This document shows positions 43,763 through 53,331 of a DNA stretch of 64,000 nt, one piece after another. The DNA is from Oscillospiraceae bacterium (GTDB taxonomy: Bacteria; Bacillota; Clostridia; Oscillospirales; Ruminococcaceae): assembly GCA_021201235.1 (NCBI GenBank), contig JAJQFI010000008.1, positions 245,803 to 309,802 on the forward strand, in the 5' to 3' direction. Every line of letters begins with the position of its first letter. The stretch's first letter is position 1. Made by a program: the position numbers and the translations under genes. The notes under the pieces are model-generated. The model was not told where the DNA came from. It did no database searches and saw only the letters and a program-made list of their open reading frames with translations.

Positions 43763-44994
43763 GAAAACTTTTAGCGACTCTTATAGCCTTTCTCGTTCTT
43801 ACACTTTCCCTTTGTGGATGCTCATCCGGCAACGCCTATGGCGCATATTCCGAGCTTGACGAGGAGCTTCTTTCCGACTACGACTATACCCGCTTCATGG
43901 GACAGGACATTATACTCAACGTCGCCAACTGGGGCGAGTATATGTGCCTTAACGAATCGGACATGCTCGATGTAAACGAAGCGTTTGAAGCTCTGACAGG
44001 AATCGAGGTAAACTATACCACGTTTGCGAGCAACGAAACGCTTTACTCGAAGATTCAGTCGGGCAGTGCAGAGTATGACATCATAATCCCGAGCGACTAC
44101 ATGATTTCGAAGATGATAGATGAGGGACTTGTCCAGAAGCTTGACTTTGACAATATCCCGAATATCAAAAATATCATGGATACGTTCCTCTATCCCGAAT
44201 ACGACCCGACGAACGAATACTCCGTCCCCTATCTCTGGGGAATGGTCGTTATCATCTACAACACCACTATGGTTGACGAAGAGATAACCTCGTGGGCTTC
44301 GCTCTGGGATGAAGAATATGCGGGAAATATCCTGATGTTCAATAATCCCCGTGACGCCTTCGGAATTGCCCTGACATATCTGGGCTACTCCCAGAATACC
44401 GAGGACGAGCTCGAGCTTCAGGAAGCGGCACTTCTCCTGAAGGAACAGAAGTCAGTAGTTCAGGCTTACGTCATGGATGAGATCTTTGACAAAATGGAGG
44501 GCGGTTCCGCCGCTATCGCTCCATACTATGCCGGAGACGCAGTCACGATGATGGCTGAGAACGAAGATCTCACCTATTGCATTCCTGTCGAGGGAACCAA
44601 CCAGTTTGTAGATGCTATCTGCATTCCGACCACCGCTCAGAACAAGGAAGCGGCGGAGATGTATATAAACTTTCTCTGTGAAGCTGAGGTTGCCCTTGCA
44701 AACTGCGAATATACCGGCTATTCAACCCCGAATCAGGCGGCATATGAGCTTTTAGACGACGAGGTAAAGAACAATCCTCTGCAATATCCGTCGGATGAAT
44801 ACCTGACGGAGCACACCGAGGTATTTGTAAATCTTTCGGATGAGGCAAACGAGCTTATGCAGACCCTCTGGAATCAGTTCAAAATTGACGGGACAAATCC
44901 TTGGCTCGTTCCCATTTTCCTAATTGCCATGCTGGCGGCTACGGTATTCGTGAACATCCGGCGGGCAAGAAAAAAGCACTCCGATCACCTGTAG
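43759..44994 (+). CDS. potD: Spermidine/putrescine-binding lipoprotein PotD with extra C-terminal membrane helix
   Basis: 411 residues. It has a lipoprotein signal (LIAFLVLTLSLCGC-S), and the PotD/PotF periplasmic-binding fold with LNVANWGEYM, DIIIPSDYMISKMIDEGLVQ, VPYLWGMVVIIYN, and AIAPYYAGDAVTMMAEN. After the usual end (MQTLWNQFKIDG) there is an additional hydrophobic helix LVPIFLIAMLAATVFVNIRR and a basic tail, so the protein could be fixed to the membrane at both ends. It binds polyamines outside the cell and delivers them to PotBC. Confidence 0.92.
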   Translation: MRKLLATLIAFLVLTLSLCGCSSGNAYGAYSELDEELLSDYDYTRFMGQDIILNVANWGEYMCLNESDMLDVNEAFEALTGIEVNYTTFASNETLYSKIQSGSAEYDIIIPSDYMISKMIDEGLVQKLDFDNIPNIKNIMDTFLYPEYDPTNEYSVPYLWGMVVIIYNTTMVDEEITSWASLWDEEYAGNILMFNNPRDAFGIALTYLGYSQNTEDELELQEAALLLKEQKSVVQAYVMDEIFDKMEGGSAAIAPYYAGDAVTMMAENEDLTYCIPVEGTNQFVDAICIPTTAQNKEAAEMYINFLCEAEVALANCEYTGYSTPNQAAYELLDDEVKNNPLQYPSDEYLTEHTEVFVNLSDEANELMQTLWNQFKIDGTNPWLVPIFLIAMLAATVFVNIRRARKKHSDHL

Positions 44995-45072
44995 GAATCT
45001 ATCTTTTATAGATTTAGAATATAGCATATTCGGCACACTATTATTCAAAATACAATATGGAGGCATGATTCA

Positions 45073-46224
45073 ATGACAATGTTAAAAAAGACCTCGCAAA
45101 TCTTCAACCCCGAGCTGAGTGTAGCTCCACTCGGCATCATAGCGATGGACAACGCAAAAGAGCTCGGTGAGAAGATTAACGACTATCTCGTAACGTGGGC
45201 AAGACAGGCAGGAAGGGACGTTGATACCTTCCTTATCCCCGCGAGCTGTCCGAGATTCCAATCGGGAGACGCCAAAGGCTTCATCTACGAGACAGTCAGA
45301 GGCTACGACCTTTTCTTCGTATGCGATGTAGGAAACTACTCCTGTACATACCCGTATTTCGGCTATGAAAATCGCAAATCTCCCGATGACCATTTTCAGG
45401 ATTTAAAAAGATTGATTCAAGCCGCAGGAGGAAAGGCACACAGAGTCAATGTAATAATGCCCCTTCTCTACGGTGGCAGACAGCACAGGCGAAACGGCAG
45501 AGAGTCCCTCGATGCCGCAGTCATGCTTCAGGAACTCCAGAACATCGGAGTTGAGAACGTTCTGACATTCGATGCTCACGACCCGAGAGTTATGAACGCC
45601 GTTCCGCTTATGGGCTTTGACAATATAGTCCCCTCTTATCAGGCGCTAAAGGCACTCTTCAAGGCATTCCCCGACCTGATTATAGATAAAGAGCATTTCA
45701 TGATTGTATCACCCGACGAAGGCGGAATGAATCGAAACATGCACTATTCCTCCGAGCTTCAGGTTACGCTTGGTATGTTCTATAAGAGAAGAGACGTAAG
45801 TCAGGTCATCGACGGCGTCAACAAGATTGAGGCTCACGAATACCTCGGAAACGATGTTACAGGAATGGATATCTTCATTGCGGACGACATTATCTCCTCC
45901 GGAAAGTCGATGATTGAAGTCGCATATGACCTCAAGAAGAGACACGCAAAGAGAATCTTCACCTATGCTACTTACTGCATCTTCACAAAGGGATATGACG
46001 AGATGGACAAGGCTTATGCTGACGGTATCATCGACGGAGTTTTCGGAACCAACCTGACTTATGCTCCCGAAGAGCTTCTCAAGAAAGAATGGTATCACGT
46101 CGTCGACTGCTCGAAGTATGTTTCCTACTTCATTACAGCTCTTAACCACAATATGTCGGTAAGCTCGATTATCGACCCGCATGAGAAGATTCAAACACTT
46201 ATCAAGGAGCATAGAGCAAAATAA
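45073..46224 (+). CDS. prs: Ribose-phosphate pyrophosphokinase (PRPP synthetase)
   Basis: 383 residues, about 65 longer than standard Prs, of the group with an extended N-terminus seen in Clostridia. Recognisable parts are the ATP-binding GGRQHRRNGRESLDAAVMLQ, LTFDAHDPRV, and the PRPP loop IFIADDIISSGKSMIEVAYD. It makes PRPP for nucleotides, His and Trp. GGAGG lies 9 bases before ATG. The 78-bp gap to potD is AT-rich. Confidence 0.88.
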   Translation: MTMLKKTSQIFNPELSVAPLGIIAMDNAKELGEKINDYLVTWARQAGRDVDTFLIPASCPRFQSGDAKGFIYETVRGYDLFFVCDVGNYSCTYPYFGYENRKSPDDHFQDLKRLIQAAGGKAHRVNVIMPLLYGGRQHRRNGRESLDAAVMLQELQNIGVENVLTFDAHDPRVMNAVPLMGFDNIVPSYQALKALFKAFPDLIIDKEHFMIVSPDEGGMNRNMHYSSELQVTLGMFYKRRDVSQVIDGVNKIEAHEYLGNDVTGMDIFIADDIISSGKSMIEVAYDLKKRHAKRIFTYATYCIFTKGYDEMDKAYADGIIDGVFGTNLTYAPEELLKKEWYHVVDCSKYVSYFITALNHNMSVSSIIDPHEKIQTLIKEHRAK

Positions 46225-46270
46225 TCCGGCATAAAGTATCTTGGATATATTTGAGAAAGGATGACCCCCA

Positions 46271-46774
46271 ATGCTTAAAGAATTCAATATAGGCGAGCTC
46301 ACTTTCAACCCGTTTGAGAGAATCGGCAACGACTGGTGCCTCATCTCGGCAGGAACTGAAGACAGCTTCAACATTATGACAGCCTCATGGGGCGGAGTCG
46401 GCATTCTCTGGGGCAAAGAGGTTGCCACCTGCTATATAAGACCTCAAAGATATACGAAGCAGTTTGTCGACGGAAGCGACTATTTCACCCTCTCGTTCTT
46501 CCCCGACGGTTACAAGAAAGCTCTCGGGCTCTGCGGAAGAGTTTCGGGAAGAGACCACGACAAGCCGAAGGAAGCGGGTCTCACTCCCCTGTTCACAGAC
46601 GGAACGGTCACCTTTGAGGAGGCAAACCTTGTCCTCGTTTGCAGAAAGCTATATGCACAGAAGCTGACAGAGGATTCGTTTGTCGATAAGACAGTGTTTG
46701 AGCGGAACTATCCCGAGAATGACCTTCACACAATGTACATCGGCGAGATAGTCAAGGCTTACAAGGCGGACTGA
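46271..46774 (+). CDS. Flavin reductase family protein (FMN-binding split barrel)
   Basis: 167 residues: DWCLISAGTEDSFNIMTASW, GGVGILWGKEVATCYIRPQR, YFTLSFFPDGYKKALGLCGR. This is the flavin reductase-like/DIM6 fold that binds FMN. Partner enzyme unknown. AAAGGATG lies 8 bases upstream of ATG. A hairpin 19 bp after its stop can act as terminator. Confidence 0.88.
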   Translation: MLKEFNIGELTFNPFERIGNDWCLISAGTEDSFNIMTASWGGVGILWGKEVATCYIRPQRYTKQFVDGSDYFTLSFFPDGYKKALGLCGRVSGRDHDKPKEAGLTPLFTDGTVTFEEANLVLVCRKLYAQKLTEDSFVDKTVFERNYPENDLHTMYIGEIVKAYKAD

Positions 46775-46792
46775 AACTCATTCTAAAGCAAG

Positions 46793-46840
46793 ACTCCCTT
46801 TCATAAACTCATCTTAGGACGAGTTTCGGAAGGGAGTTTT
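46793..46840 (+). terminator. Hairpin between flavin reductase and Ca2+-ATPase, overlapping the ATPase ribosome-binding site
   Basis: Arms ACTCCCTT (46793-46800) and AAGGGAGT (46830-46837), with an inner pair AAACTC (46805-46810)/GAGTTT (46821-46826), then TTT. It could terminate the upstream operon. The AAGGGAG of the 3' arm is also the only ribosome-binding site for the ATPase starting at 46844, so the folded form hides it. Confidence 0.7.
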
Positions 46841-46843
46841 ATC

Positions 46844-49336
46844 ATGCAGGAAAATAATTTTGGCGGTCTGAGTGAACAGGACGCTGAAAAGAGATTGAAA
46901 GAATTCGGCTACAACCGCCTTAAGTCTAAAAACAAAAAGAATCCCGTCGGAATATTCTTGTCGCAATTCAAGGACATCATGGTTATGGTGCTTTTGGGTG
47001 CGACGGTTATATCTGTCGCCATGGGCGAAATATACGATGCGGTGACGATAATTCTTATTGTTCTGATGAATGCAATACTTAGATTCATTCAGGAATACAG
47101 GACAGAGAAAACGATGGAAGCTCTTGAGAAGCTGACTGCACCGACTGCGAGAGTGATTCGGGATGGGAAAGAAAAAGTCATAGACGCTTCGCTGATAGTC
47201 CCGGATGACGTTATTCTGATAGAAGCCGGAGACCAAGTGCCGTGCGACGGGAAAATACTCCGCTCAAACGGGCTCTGGTGCAATGAATCAATACTCACCG
47301 GCGAATCGGAGGCGGTAAGGAAAAACGATTCAAAAAGCCAAGTTTTCATGGGGAGTTCGGTTACAAGAGGAAACGCCGTTATCGTCTGCGAAAGTACAGG
47401 CATGAACACAAAAATGGGACAGGTTTCTTCGCTCATTGACGAAGCGGGAAATCAAGAAACACCGCTCCAAAGAAAACTCGGTTCCCTTGGGAAGACGCTC
47501 TGCATTATGTGTGCCGCAGTTTGCGTGCTTGTGGTTGTAGCGGGAATATGGCGGGGCGAGCCGATTTTCGATATGCTGATGACAGGCATCACAATAGCAA
47601 TCGCTGCCATCCCCGAGGGACTTCCGGCAACGGTGACGATTACGCTTGCATTGTCCGTCCGAAGAATGATGAAGAGAAACGCTCTTGTGAGAAGGCTTCA
47701 CTCGGTCGAAACTCTCAGCTGTGCAAATGTCATATGCACGGATAAAACGGGAACTCTGACAGAAAACAAGATGAGCGTCACGAAAATAAGAACCACTGAC
47801 AAGGAATATGCCATTACAGATGACTTGAAGCCGGACAAAGCTCTGGGTGAGCTCCTCAAGTGCGCAGTTCTCTGCAACAATGCCGTTCTGAGCGAAAATG
47901 ATGGTATCGGTGACCCCACGGAGATAGCTCTTCTTGTCGCCGCCAAGAAGTTTGGCATAAACAAAGACGGTTACAAAAAGCTTTCCGAGATACCCTTTGA
48001 CAGCGAAACAAAGAAAATGAGCGTAACTGTACCAGGTGATCATGGCATCAGAACTTATACCAAAGGCGCACCGGATGTGATACTCAAATCCTGTCGGATG
48101 ATTTATACCGATTCGGGTGTTGAGCCGTTGACAAGCGAGAAAAGAAGAGAATTATATCAGACAGTTGATGATTACGCCGCAAGTGCACTTCGTGTCATGG
48201 CGTTCGCCTTTACAGATGAGAAAACCGGCTATGAAGTGCTCTTGGGACTCACCGGTATGCTTGACGCTCCGAGAGCAGAGGCTAAAACGTCTGTAAGCGA
48301 ACTCAGAAAAGCCGGAATCAGAACTGTTATGATTACAGGCGACCACAAGCTGACTGCCGAGGCGGTTGCGAAAGAGGTCGGAATACTCAGGCGTAGGGAT
48401 TTGGTTATATCGAAAGTAGAACTCGACAATATGACCGACAAGGAGCTCGACAGGATAATTTCAAAAGCCGCTGTATTTGCAAGAGTCGACCCGAGTGATA
48501 AACTTCGAATCGTGCAATCGCTCAAAAGAAAAGGCAACATCGTTGCTATGACAGGTGACGGAGTGAACGATGCTCCCGCCGTCAAGGAAGCTGACATCGG
48601 AATCGCAATCGGGCAGAACGGCTCGGAGGCTTGCAAACAGGCGGCGGATATGATTTTACTTGACGACAACCTCTCGACCATCTGCGAAGCGGTCAGACAA
48701 GGCAGAACCGTATATATGAACATCCGAAAGTTTGTGAGATATCTGATTTCCTGCAACATCGGAGAAGTTATGGTTATGTTCCTGTCGATAGTTTTAGGGC
48801 TACCAGTGGTTCTTCTTCCGACGCAAATACTTCTTGTAAATCTTGTGACCGACGGGCTTCCGGCGATGGCACTGAGCCTTGAGAAGAGCGAAAAAGAAAT
48901 CCTTCGGATGAAGCCTTCGGAATTTTCAGGGAGCTTTTTCAGTGGAGGACTCTTGGGAAAGATTTCAGTCAGGGGCATTCTCATCGGGCTTTGCACTCTC
49001 GGATGCTTTGCGTATTCGCTTTATTTTGGATGTACACTGGAAACCGCAAGAACCTGTGCTCTGGTGACACTGATTGCAAGCCAGCTTATACATGTTTTTG
49101 AATGCAGAAGCGAGAAAAAATCGGTATACCGGATGAATCCGTTTGAGAATCCGGCTCTGATTTTAGCTGTGCTTGCCTCAGCCGGTGTTACGGCTCTGTG
49201 CATATATGTACCGTTTTTGTCAGTTGCGATGGAGACGACACCTTTGATACTGCCGGAAATGGCTTGGTCGCTCATATTTGCGGCGGCTGTGCCGATTGCC
49301 TCGGGACTGCTGAGGTTAATTACAAACCGCGAATAA
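46844..49336 (+). CDS. Calcium-type cation-translocating P-type ATPase (PMCA/SERCA-like)
   Basis: 830 residues, type II P-ATPase. The actuator motif is LTGESEAV, the phosphorylation site [11 protein letters not shown], the nucleotide domain has FDSETKKMSV and TKGAPDVIL, and the hinge is MTGDGVNDAPAVKEADIGIA. Membrane segment M4 has IAAIPEGLPATVTI, typical of Ca2+ pumps, and M6 has NLVTDGLPAMALSLE. It probably exports Ca2+. Its ribosome-binding site lies in a hairpin stem. It converges on the FAD dehydrogenase with a bidirectional terminator between them. Confidence 0.92.
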   Translation: MQENNFGGLSEQDAEKRLKEFGYNRLKSKNKKNPVGIFLSQFKDIMVMVLLGATVISVAMGEIYDAVTIILIVLMNAILRFIQEYRTEKTMEALEKLTAPTARVIRDGKEKVIDASLIVPDDVILIEAGDQVPCDGKILRSNGLWCNESILTGESEAVRKNDSKSQVFMGSSVTRGNAVIVCESTGMNTKMGQVSSLIDEAGNQETPLQRKLGSLGKTLCIMCAAVCVLVVVAGIWRGEPIFDMLMTGITIAIAAIPEGLPATVTITLALSVRRMMKRNALVRRLHSVETLSCANVICTDKTGTLTENKMSVTKIRTTDKEYAITDDLKPDKALGELLKCAVLCNNAVLSENDGIGDPTEIALLVAAKKFGINKDGYKKLSEIPFDSETKKMSVTVPGDHGIRTYTKGAPDVILKSCRMIYTDSGVEPLTSEKRRELYQTVDDYAASALRVMAFAFTDEKTGYEVLLGLTGMLDAPRAEAKTSVSELRKAGIRTVMITGDHKLTAEAVAKEVGILRRRDLVISKVELDNMTDKELDRIISKAAVFARVDPSDKLRIVQSLKRKGNIVAMTGDGVNDAPAVKEADIGIAIGQNGSEACKQAADMILLDDNLSTICEAVRQGRTVYMNIRKFVRYLISCNIGEVMVMFLSIVLGLPVVLLPTQILLVNLVTDGLPAMALSLEKSEKEILRMKPSEFSGSFFSGGLLGKISVRGILIGLCTLGCFAYSLYFGCTLETARTCALVTLIASQLIHVFECRSEKKSVYRMNPFENPALILAVLASAGVTALCIYVPFLSVAMETTPLILPEMAWSLIFAAAVPIASGLLRLITNRE

Positions 49337-49341
49337 ACAAT

Positions 49342-49376
49342 AAAACCGCTTCCCCGCTCTGTAGGAAAGCGGTTTT
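49342..49376. terminator. Bidirectional Rho-independent terminator
   Basis: AAAACCGCTT (49342-49351) pairs with AAGCGGTTTT (49367-49376) between two convergent genes; A/T runs on both sides allow action in both directions. Confidence 0.9.
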
Positions 49377-49379
49377 GTA

Positions 49380-50966
49380 TTACGGTGCGAAGCTCTTCAT
49401 CACTTCGAGTGCCGCTTTGATTCCATCTACTGCGGCGGACATTATTCCTCCGGCATAGCCGGGACCCTCGCCGCAGGGAATTAGGTTTTCTGTTCCAAAA
49501 GCTCGCATATTTTCGTCTCTCGGGATACGGACGGGCGATGATGTTCTCGTTTCCGGAGCAGTGAGGACGGCTCCCATATCGCCGAAGCAATCCATTTCGC
49601 GGGCGAATTTTGCAAGCCCTTCTTTCATCATCTCGGTTATAAACGTCGGGAAAAGCTTGTTTAAATCTCTGTCCGCTACACCCGGTTTGTAACTCGGCAC
49701 CACAGAACGACTTGCGGGACTGCCCAAGAAATCCCCTACTGTCATTGCTGGGGCACGGCTGTCACCGCTTAAGAGATAGGCTTTCTTCTCAATATCGGAA
49801 GCAAATTTCAGACCATCAAGCGCACCATGCCCAAAATCATCGGGAGTGACAGAAACCACAACGGCGGCGTTCGCATTTTCACCATCACGGCTGTACATGC
49901 TCATGCCGTTGGTGACTATGGTCCCCTTTTCACTCGCCGAGGCGACGACCATACCGCCCGGGCACATACAGAAGGTATAACAAGCTCTGCCGTCGGGTCT
50001 TCTGTGGGAGAGCTGATATTCGCCCTTTGGAAGAAGCGGGCTTCCGGCGTAGTCGCCATAAAGGCTTTTATCGACGCTTTTCTGCGTGTGTTCAATTCTC
50101 GCACCCACGGAAAAAGGCTTCGGTTCAAGCCTGATGCCGCTACTCAGAAGCATTTCAAACGTGTCTCTTGCTGAATGACCGATTGCCAGAATCAAGGCAC
50201 TTGTTTCTATATCGCCCGATGGCGTCAAAACCTTGGCTATCCGCTCACCGTCAAATTCAATTCCTGTAAGCTCGCTGTGAAGCCGGACTTCACCGCCGTT
50301 TTCAATAATACGCTCACGGATATTCCTGACTATGTCCCGAAGATTATCAGTTCCGAGGTGAGGCTTGGCGATTCTGAGTATGCTTTCCGGTGCACCGAAA
50401 TCGACGAATTTTTGCAGGACATATCGGCAAAGCGGGTCGTTGATTCTGGTGGTGAGCTTGCCGTCCGAAAAGGTTCCGGCACCGCCTTCGCCGAACTGAA
50501 CATTGGTGCTCTCATCAAGCTCTCCGCCCGACCAGTATTCGGTGATTTTCTCAACTCGCTCATCGACCGAACCGCCTCGCTCCAGAACTATCGGCTTATA
50601 GCCGTATTCCGAAAGAATCAGCCCGGCAAACATTCCGGCCGGTCCGAAGCCTGCAATCACTACACGACCGTCGCTTTTTCTGTTTGAAACCGTCGGAGAA
50701 AGCTCAAGCTCTTCAAAATACTTTACGTTCTGTCTCTTTGACAGCTCACGCTCGAGCTTTTCGGAATCAAGAGTCAGAAGCACAGAACTGACAAGGCGGA
50801 TTCCGTCACGGGTTCTTTCACGCTTTCTTGCATCGAGCGACGTTTTGTATATTGATGCCGAGAGGACATGGCGCTTTCCTATGCCGATTTCCTTCAGAGA
50901 AGACAAAATTATTTCCGCTTCGCCTACGTCAATAGGTGTCTTTATATTCATAACTATAATCGGCAT
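49380..50966 (-). CDS. FAD-dependent dehydrogenase (COG2509 family)
   Basis: 528 residues from ATG 50966 (GGGAAGG about 9 bases upstream). The dinucleotide fold RVVIAGFGPAGMFAGLILSE, then PIVLERGGSVDERVEKITEY; GEGGAGTFSDGKLTTRINDP; and a C-terminal FAD motif GEGPGYAGGIMSAAVDGIKA. It resembles uncharacterised flavoproteins found widely in Clostridia; electron donor and acceptor are not known. Confidence 0.9.
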   Translation of the reverse strand: MPIIVMNIKTPIDVGEAEIILSSLKEIGIGKRHVLSASIYKTSLDARKRERTRDGIRLVSSVLLTLDSEKLERELSKRQNVKYFEELELSPTVSNRKSDGRVVIAGFGPAGMFAGLILSEYGYKPIVLERGGSVDERVEKITEYWSGGELDESTNVQFGEGGAGTFSDGKLTTRINDPLCRYVLQKFVDFGAPESILRIAKPHLGTDNLRDIVRNIRERIIENGGEVRLHSELTGIEFDGERIAKVLTPSGDIETSALILAIGHSARDTFEMLLSSGIRLEPKPFSVGARIEHTQKSVDKSLYGDYAGSPLLPKGEYQLSHRRPDGRACYTFCMCPGGMVVASASEKGTIVTNGMSMYSRDGENANAAVVVSVTPDDFGHGALDGLKFASDIEKKAYLLSGDSRAPAMTVGDFLGSPASRSVVPSYKPGVADRDLNKLFPTFITEMMKEGLAKFAREMDCFGDMGAVLTAPETRTSSPVRIPRDENMRAFGTENLIPCGEGPGYAGGIMSAAVDGIKAALEVMKSFAP

Positions 50967-51041
50967 AGCGTTCACCTTCCCTGATTTTATGCTCAAAAAA
51001 TCGGGGCAAAATCAGCTTTCGCCCCGATAATCTTTTTTGAA

Positions 51042-52379
51042 TTACTCTTCGGATTCTGTTTCCTCTTCCGTCGTCTCAACCGTTTCGATACTTACATATA
51101 CTCGGTAGGTTCCGTAGCTCCAGACATTATCATACCCCGGTACATAGATTGTAAGATCCATGATAGTATAGCTCGAATTAGTATTGGCATAGTCGAGCAT
51201 GTCTATCTCGGCGACAACATCGGATGAGCTTATCTGCTCAAGAACATCCTCGGGTCCGACCAGAATTACATTCTGAATCTGAGCCTGCTCGACGGTTACA
51301 ACCTTATCGTCAGTGCTGTTCAGGAAATAAATCTGAGAATTGCTTATCGTCACAACCTTCTCGGCATAGCCCTCGAGATCGAAGGTTACCGTTGCGGTAT
51401 CTATTCCGGAAATGTTTACGTAATAGCTCTTATTTTCAATCGTTTTTGTAACCACGCTTCCGACGGTTATCTCGTTGATGGGAATGTAGCCGATAAGTAT
51501 GGAATCCATACTGCTGAGGCTTGCATTCTGAGAACGAACCGAGATGCTGGAAGGACTTATACTGTAAGCTACTGACGAAGTGTCAAACGAATCCACGGAT
51601 GACGTCAACGTAACATACAGAGGAAGTGTCTTTATAAGATATATCGGAACCGTGACCTCAAAGCTCTCGTTATCGGCGGTTATATCATCACTCTCGAATA
51701 CCTCGTTTCCGCTGTAGAAGACCACGGAATTGAGGTTTGATGTCATCGAAGACTGAATAATTGCGGCGTTGTCAACCTTGACAGAAACAGACGTTATCTG
51801 GTTGATATAGTCCTGCGGACCGTAGAGCTCAATGGTTGACGGAGAAATGGTAATCTCTTCTTCGTCAATAATATAGCCGTCCGAAGTGGAAAGATTCGAA
51901 ACATCGGCAACGAGAGTCCCATCCTCGACAGAGAATGTCTTTGTTACCATATAGTCGAAGTCTACCTTGACGGTCGCCGGCTCAATCTGTTCAACCTCAA
52001 TGGTATCGCCGTTTGCGCTTGTTACTACGAGCGAAATATCATAAGAACCGGTGGTTCTTACTGCATCCACGTTTATTCCGACATGAATATCATCCGCTGT
52101 GTAATCGCCGATAAGATATCTCTCGCCGGAAATTACGACGTTGACGGTATCGACCGACGTTTTCATGACAGAAATTCCGGCAACGTCCGCATAAGAACCG
52201 TCCAAAGAGAAATCTATAGGAACATCCTTGAGAGTGACAGTTGTCTCGGGAAAGACGGTAAGCGACATGATAATCCAGATAACGAATGCCAGAACTACGG
52301 AAAAGAGCATCAGGTAGAAGTTGCCGCTCTTGAAGAATCTATTCTTCTGTGTTTTCTCGGTCGTTTTCTTCTCCGCCAT
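51042..52379 (-). CDS. cdaR: YbbR-like protein (CdaR), regulator of diadenylate cyclase
   Basis: 445 residues from ATG 52379 (AAGGAG 7 bases upstream). One N-terminal membrane helix (FYLMLFSVVLAFVIWIIMSL) is followed by several YbbR repeats of about 80 residues with recurring 'VKVDFDYMVTKTF', 'YGPQDYINQITSVSVKVD', and 'GPEDVLEQISSSDVVAEIDM'. The tail is acidic (ETVETTEEETESEE). CdaR regulates CdaA. The start lies 41 bp inside the end of cdaA, a strong coupling. Confidence 0.9.
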   Translation of the reverse strand: MAEKKTTEKTQKNRFFKSGNFYLMLFSVVLAFVIWIIMSLTVFPETTVTLKDVPIDFSLDGSYADVAGISVMKTSVDTVNVVISGERYLIGDYTADDIHVGINVDAVRTTGSYDISLVVTSANGDTIEVEQIEPATVKVDFDYMVTKTFSVEDGTLVADVSNLSTSDGYIIDEEEITISPSTIELYGPQDYINQITSVSVKVDNAAIIQSSMTSNLNSVVFYSGNEVFESDDITADNESFEVTVPIYLIKTLPLYVTLTSSVDSFDTSSVAYSISPSSISVRSQNASLSSMDSILIGYIPINEITVGSVVTKTIENKSYYVNISGIDTATVTFDLEGYAEKVVTISNSQIYFLNSTDDKVVTVEQAQIQNVILVGPEDVLEQISSSDVVAEIDMLDYANTNSSYTIMDLTIYVPGYDNVWSYGTYRVYVSIETVETTEEETESEE

Positions 52380-53262
52380 CGGTCTTCTCCTTTCTTGTGA
52401 ACAGCCTGCCAAACAGTTTCTTATCAGACGAAAGCTTTTCATCAATTATCTGGGATTTCAGATACTTTATGATTCTGTCCTTTGTGTATCCTCTTGTGAG
52501 CTCGCCGTTTTCGGCAATGGAGATGGTGCCCGTCTCTTCCGAAACGACAATGATTATGGCATCGGAGTTCTCGCTCATGCCGATTGCCGCTCTGTGACGG
52601 GAGCCGAGCTGTTTGTTGATTCGCTCTTCCTTCTGAGGAGTCGGAAGGAAGCAACCTGCCGCAATGATTCGGGCGTTTCTTATGATTACTGCGCCGTCAT
52701 GCAGAGGCGTCTTTGGGAAGAATATACTGCCGAGAGTTGCAACGCTCGGTATACAGTCCATGACCGTCCCGTTGTCAATCTGTTCGCCCAGACGTGTGGT
52801 GCGCTCGATTACTATCAGCGCGCCGGTTCTCGTTTCGGAAAGCTGACTTACGGCTTCGCCGATAACCTCGATGGTGTCATCCCAGTTTTTCACTTCATCA
52901 TCGGCTTTATAGCCACCGCCACCGAAAATCCCGAAGCTTTTCACGTTCGCTTGACCCATCTTTTCAAGTATTCGCCTGAGTTCGGGCTGGAATACGATGA
53001 TAACCGCCAGAATGCCTATCTGGAAGAAGGTTTCCAAGAGATAGGACATAACTTTAAGCTGCCACCACGAGGCAATAAGGTACACGCCGAGTATGATTAA
53101 AATTCCCGTAAGGAGCTGCTGAGCTCTCGTTTCACGGATGATCTTAATGAGCTTATACAGGATATACGCTAATATGATTATGTCGATAACGTCTCTTATA
53201 GATATCGAACTTACTATACTTACGAACTTTACCCAAGTATCACTGATAAATTCCAAGTCCAT
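52339..53262 (-). CDS. cdaA: Diadenylate cyclase CdaA
   Basis: 307 residues from ATG 53262. Three N-terminal membrane helices (DVIDIIILAYILYKLIKII, LLTGILIILGVYLIASWW, ETFFQIGILAVIIVFQPELR) precede the DAC domain with the signatures TPLHDGAVII and LGSRHRAAIG. It makes c-di-AMP, which controls potassium and osmotic balance and cell-wall integrity. The unusual C-terminal extension (RKEKTDGGEENDRENTEE) overlaps cdaR. A glmM partner is not present in the window. Confidence 0.95.
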   Translation of the reverse strand: MDLEFISDTWVKFVSIVSSISIRDVIDIIILAYILYKLIKIIRETRAQQLLTGILIILGVYLIASWWQLKVMSYLLETFFQIGILAVIIVFQPELRRILEKMGQANVKSFGIFGGGGYKADDEVKNWDDTIEVIGEAVSQLSETRTGALIVIERTTRLGEQIDNGTVMDCIPSVATLGSIFFPKTPLHDGAVIIRNARIIAAGCFLPTPQKEERINKQLGSRHRAAIGMSENSDAIIIVVSEETGTISIAENGELTRGYTKDRIIKYLKSQIIDEKLSSDKKLFGRLFTRKEKTDGGEENDRENTEE

Positions 53263-53331
53263 TTCCCTTTCCGCCTGATACGGCATTGATGCTCTTATTA
53301 TTTTAACAGCAATCGAGGGAAATTTCAATAG

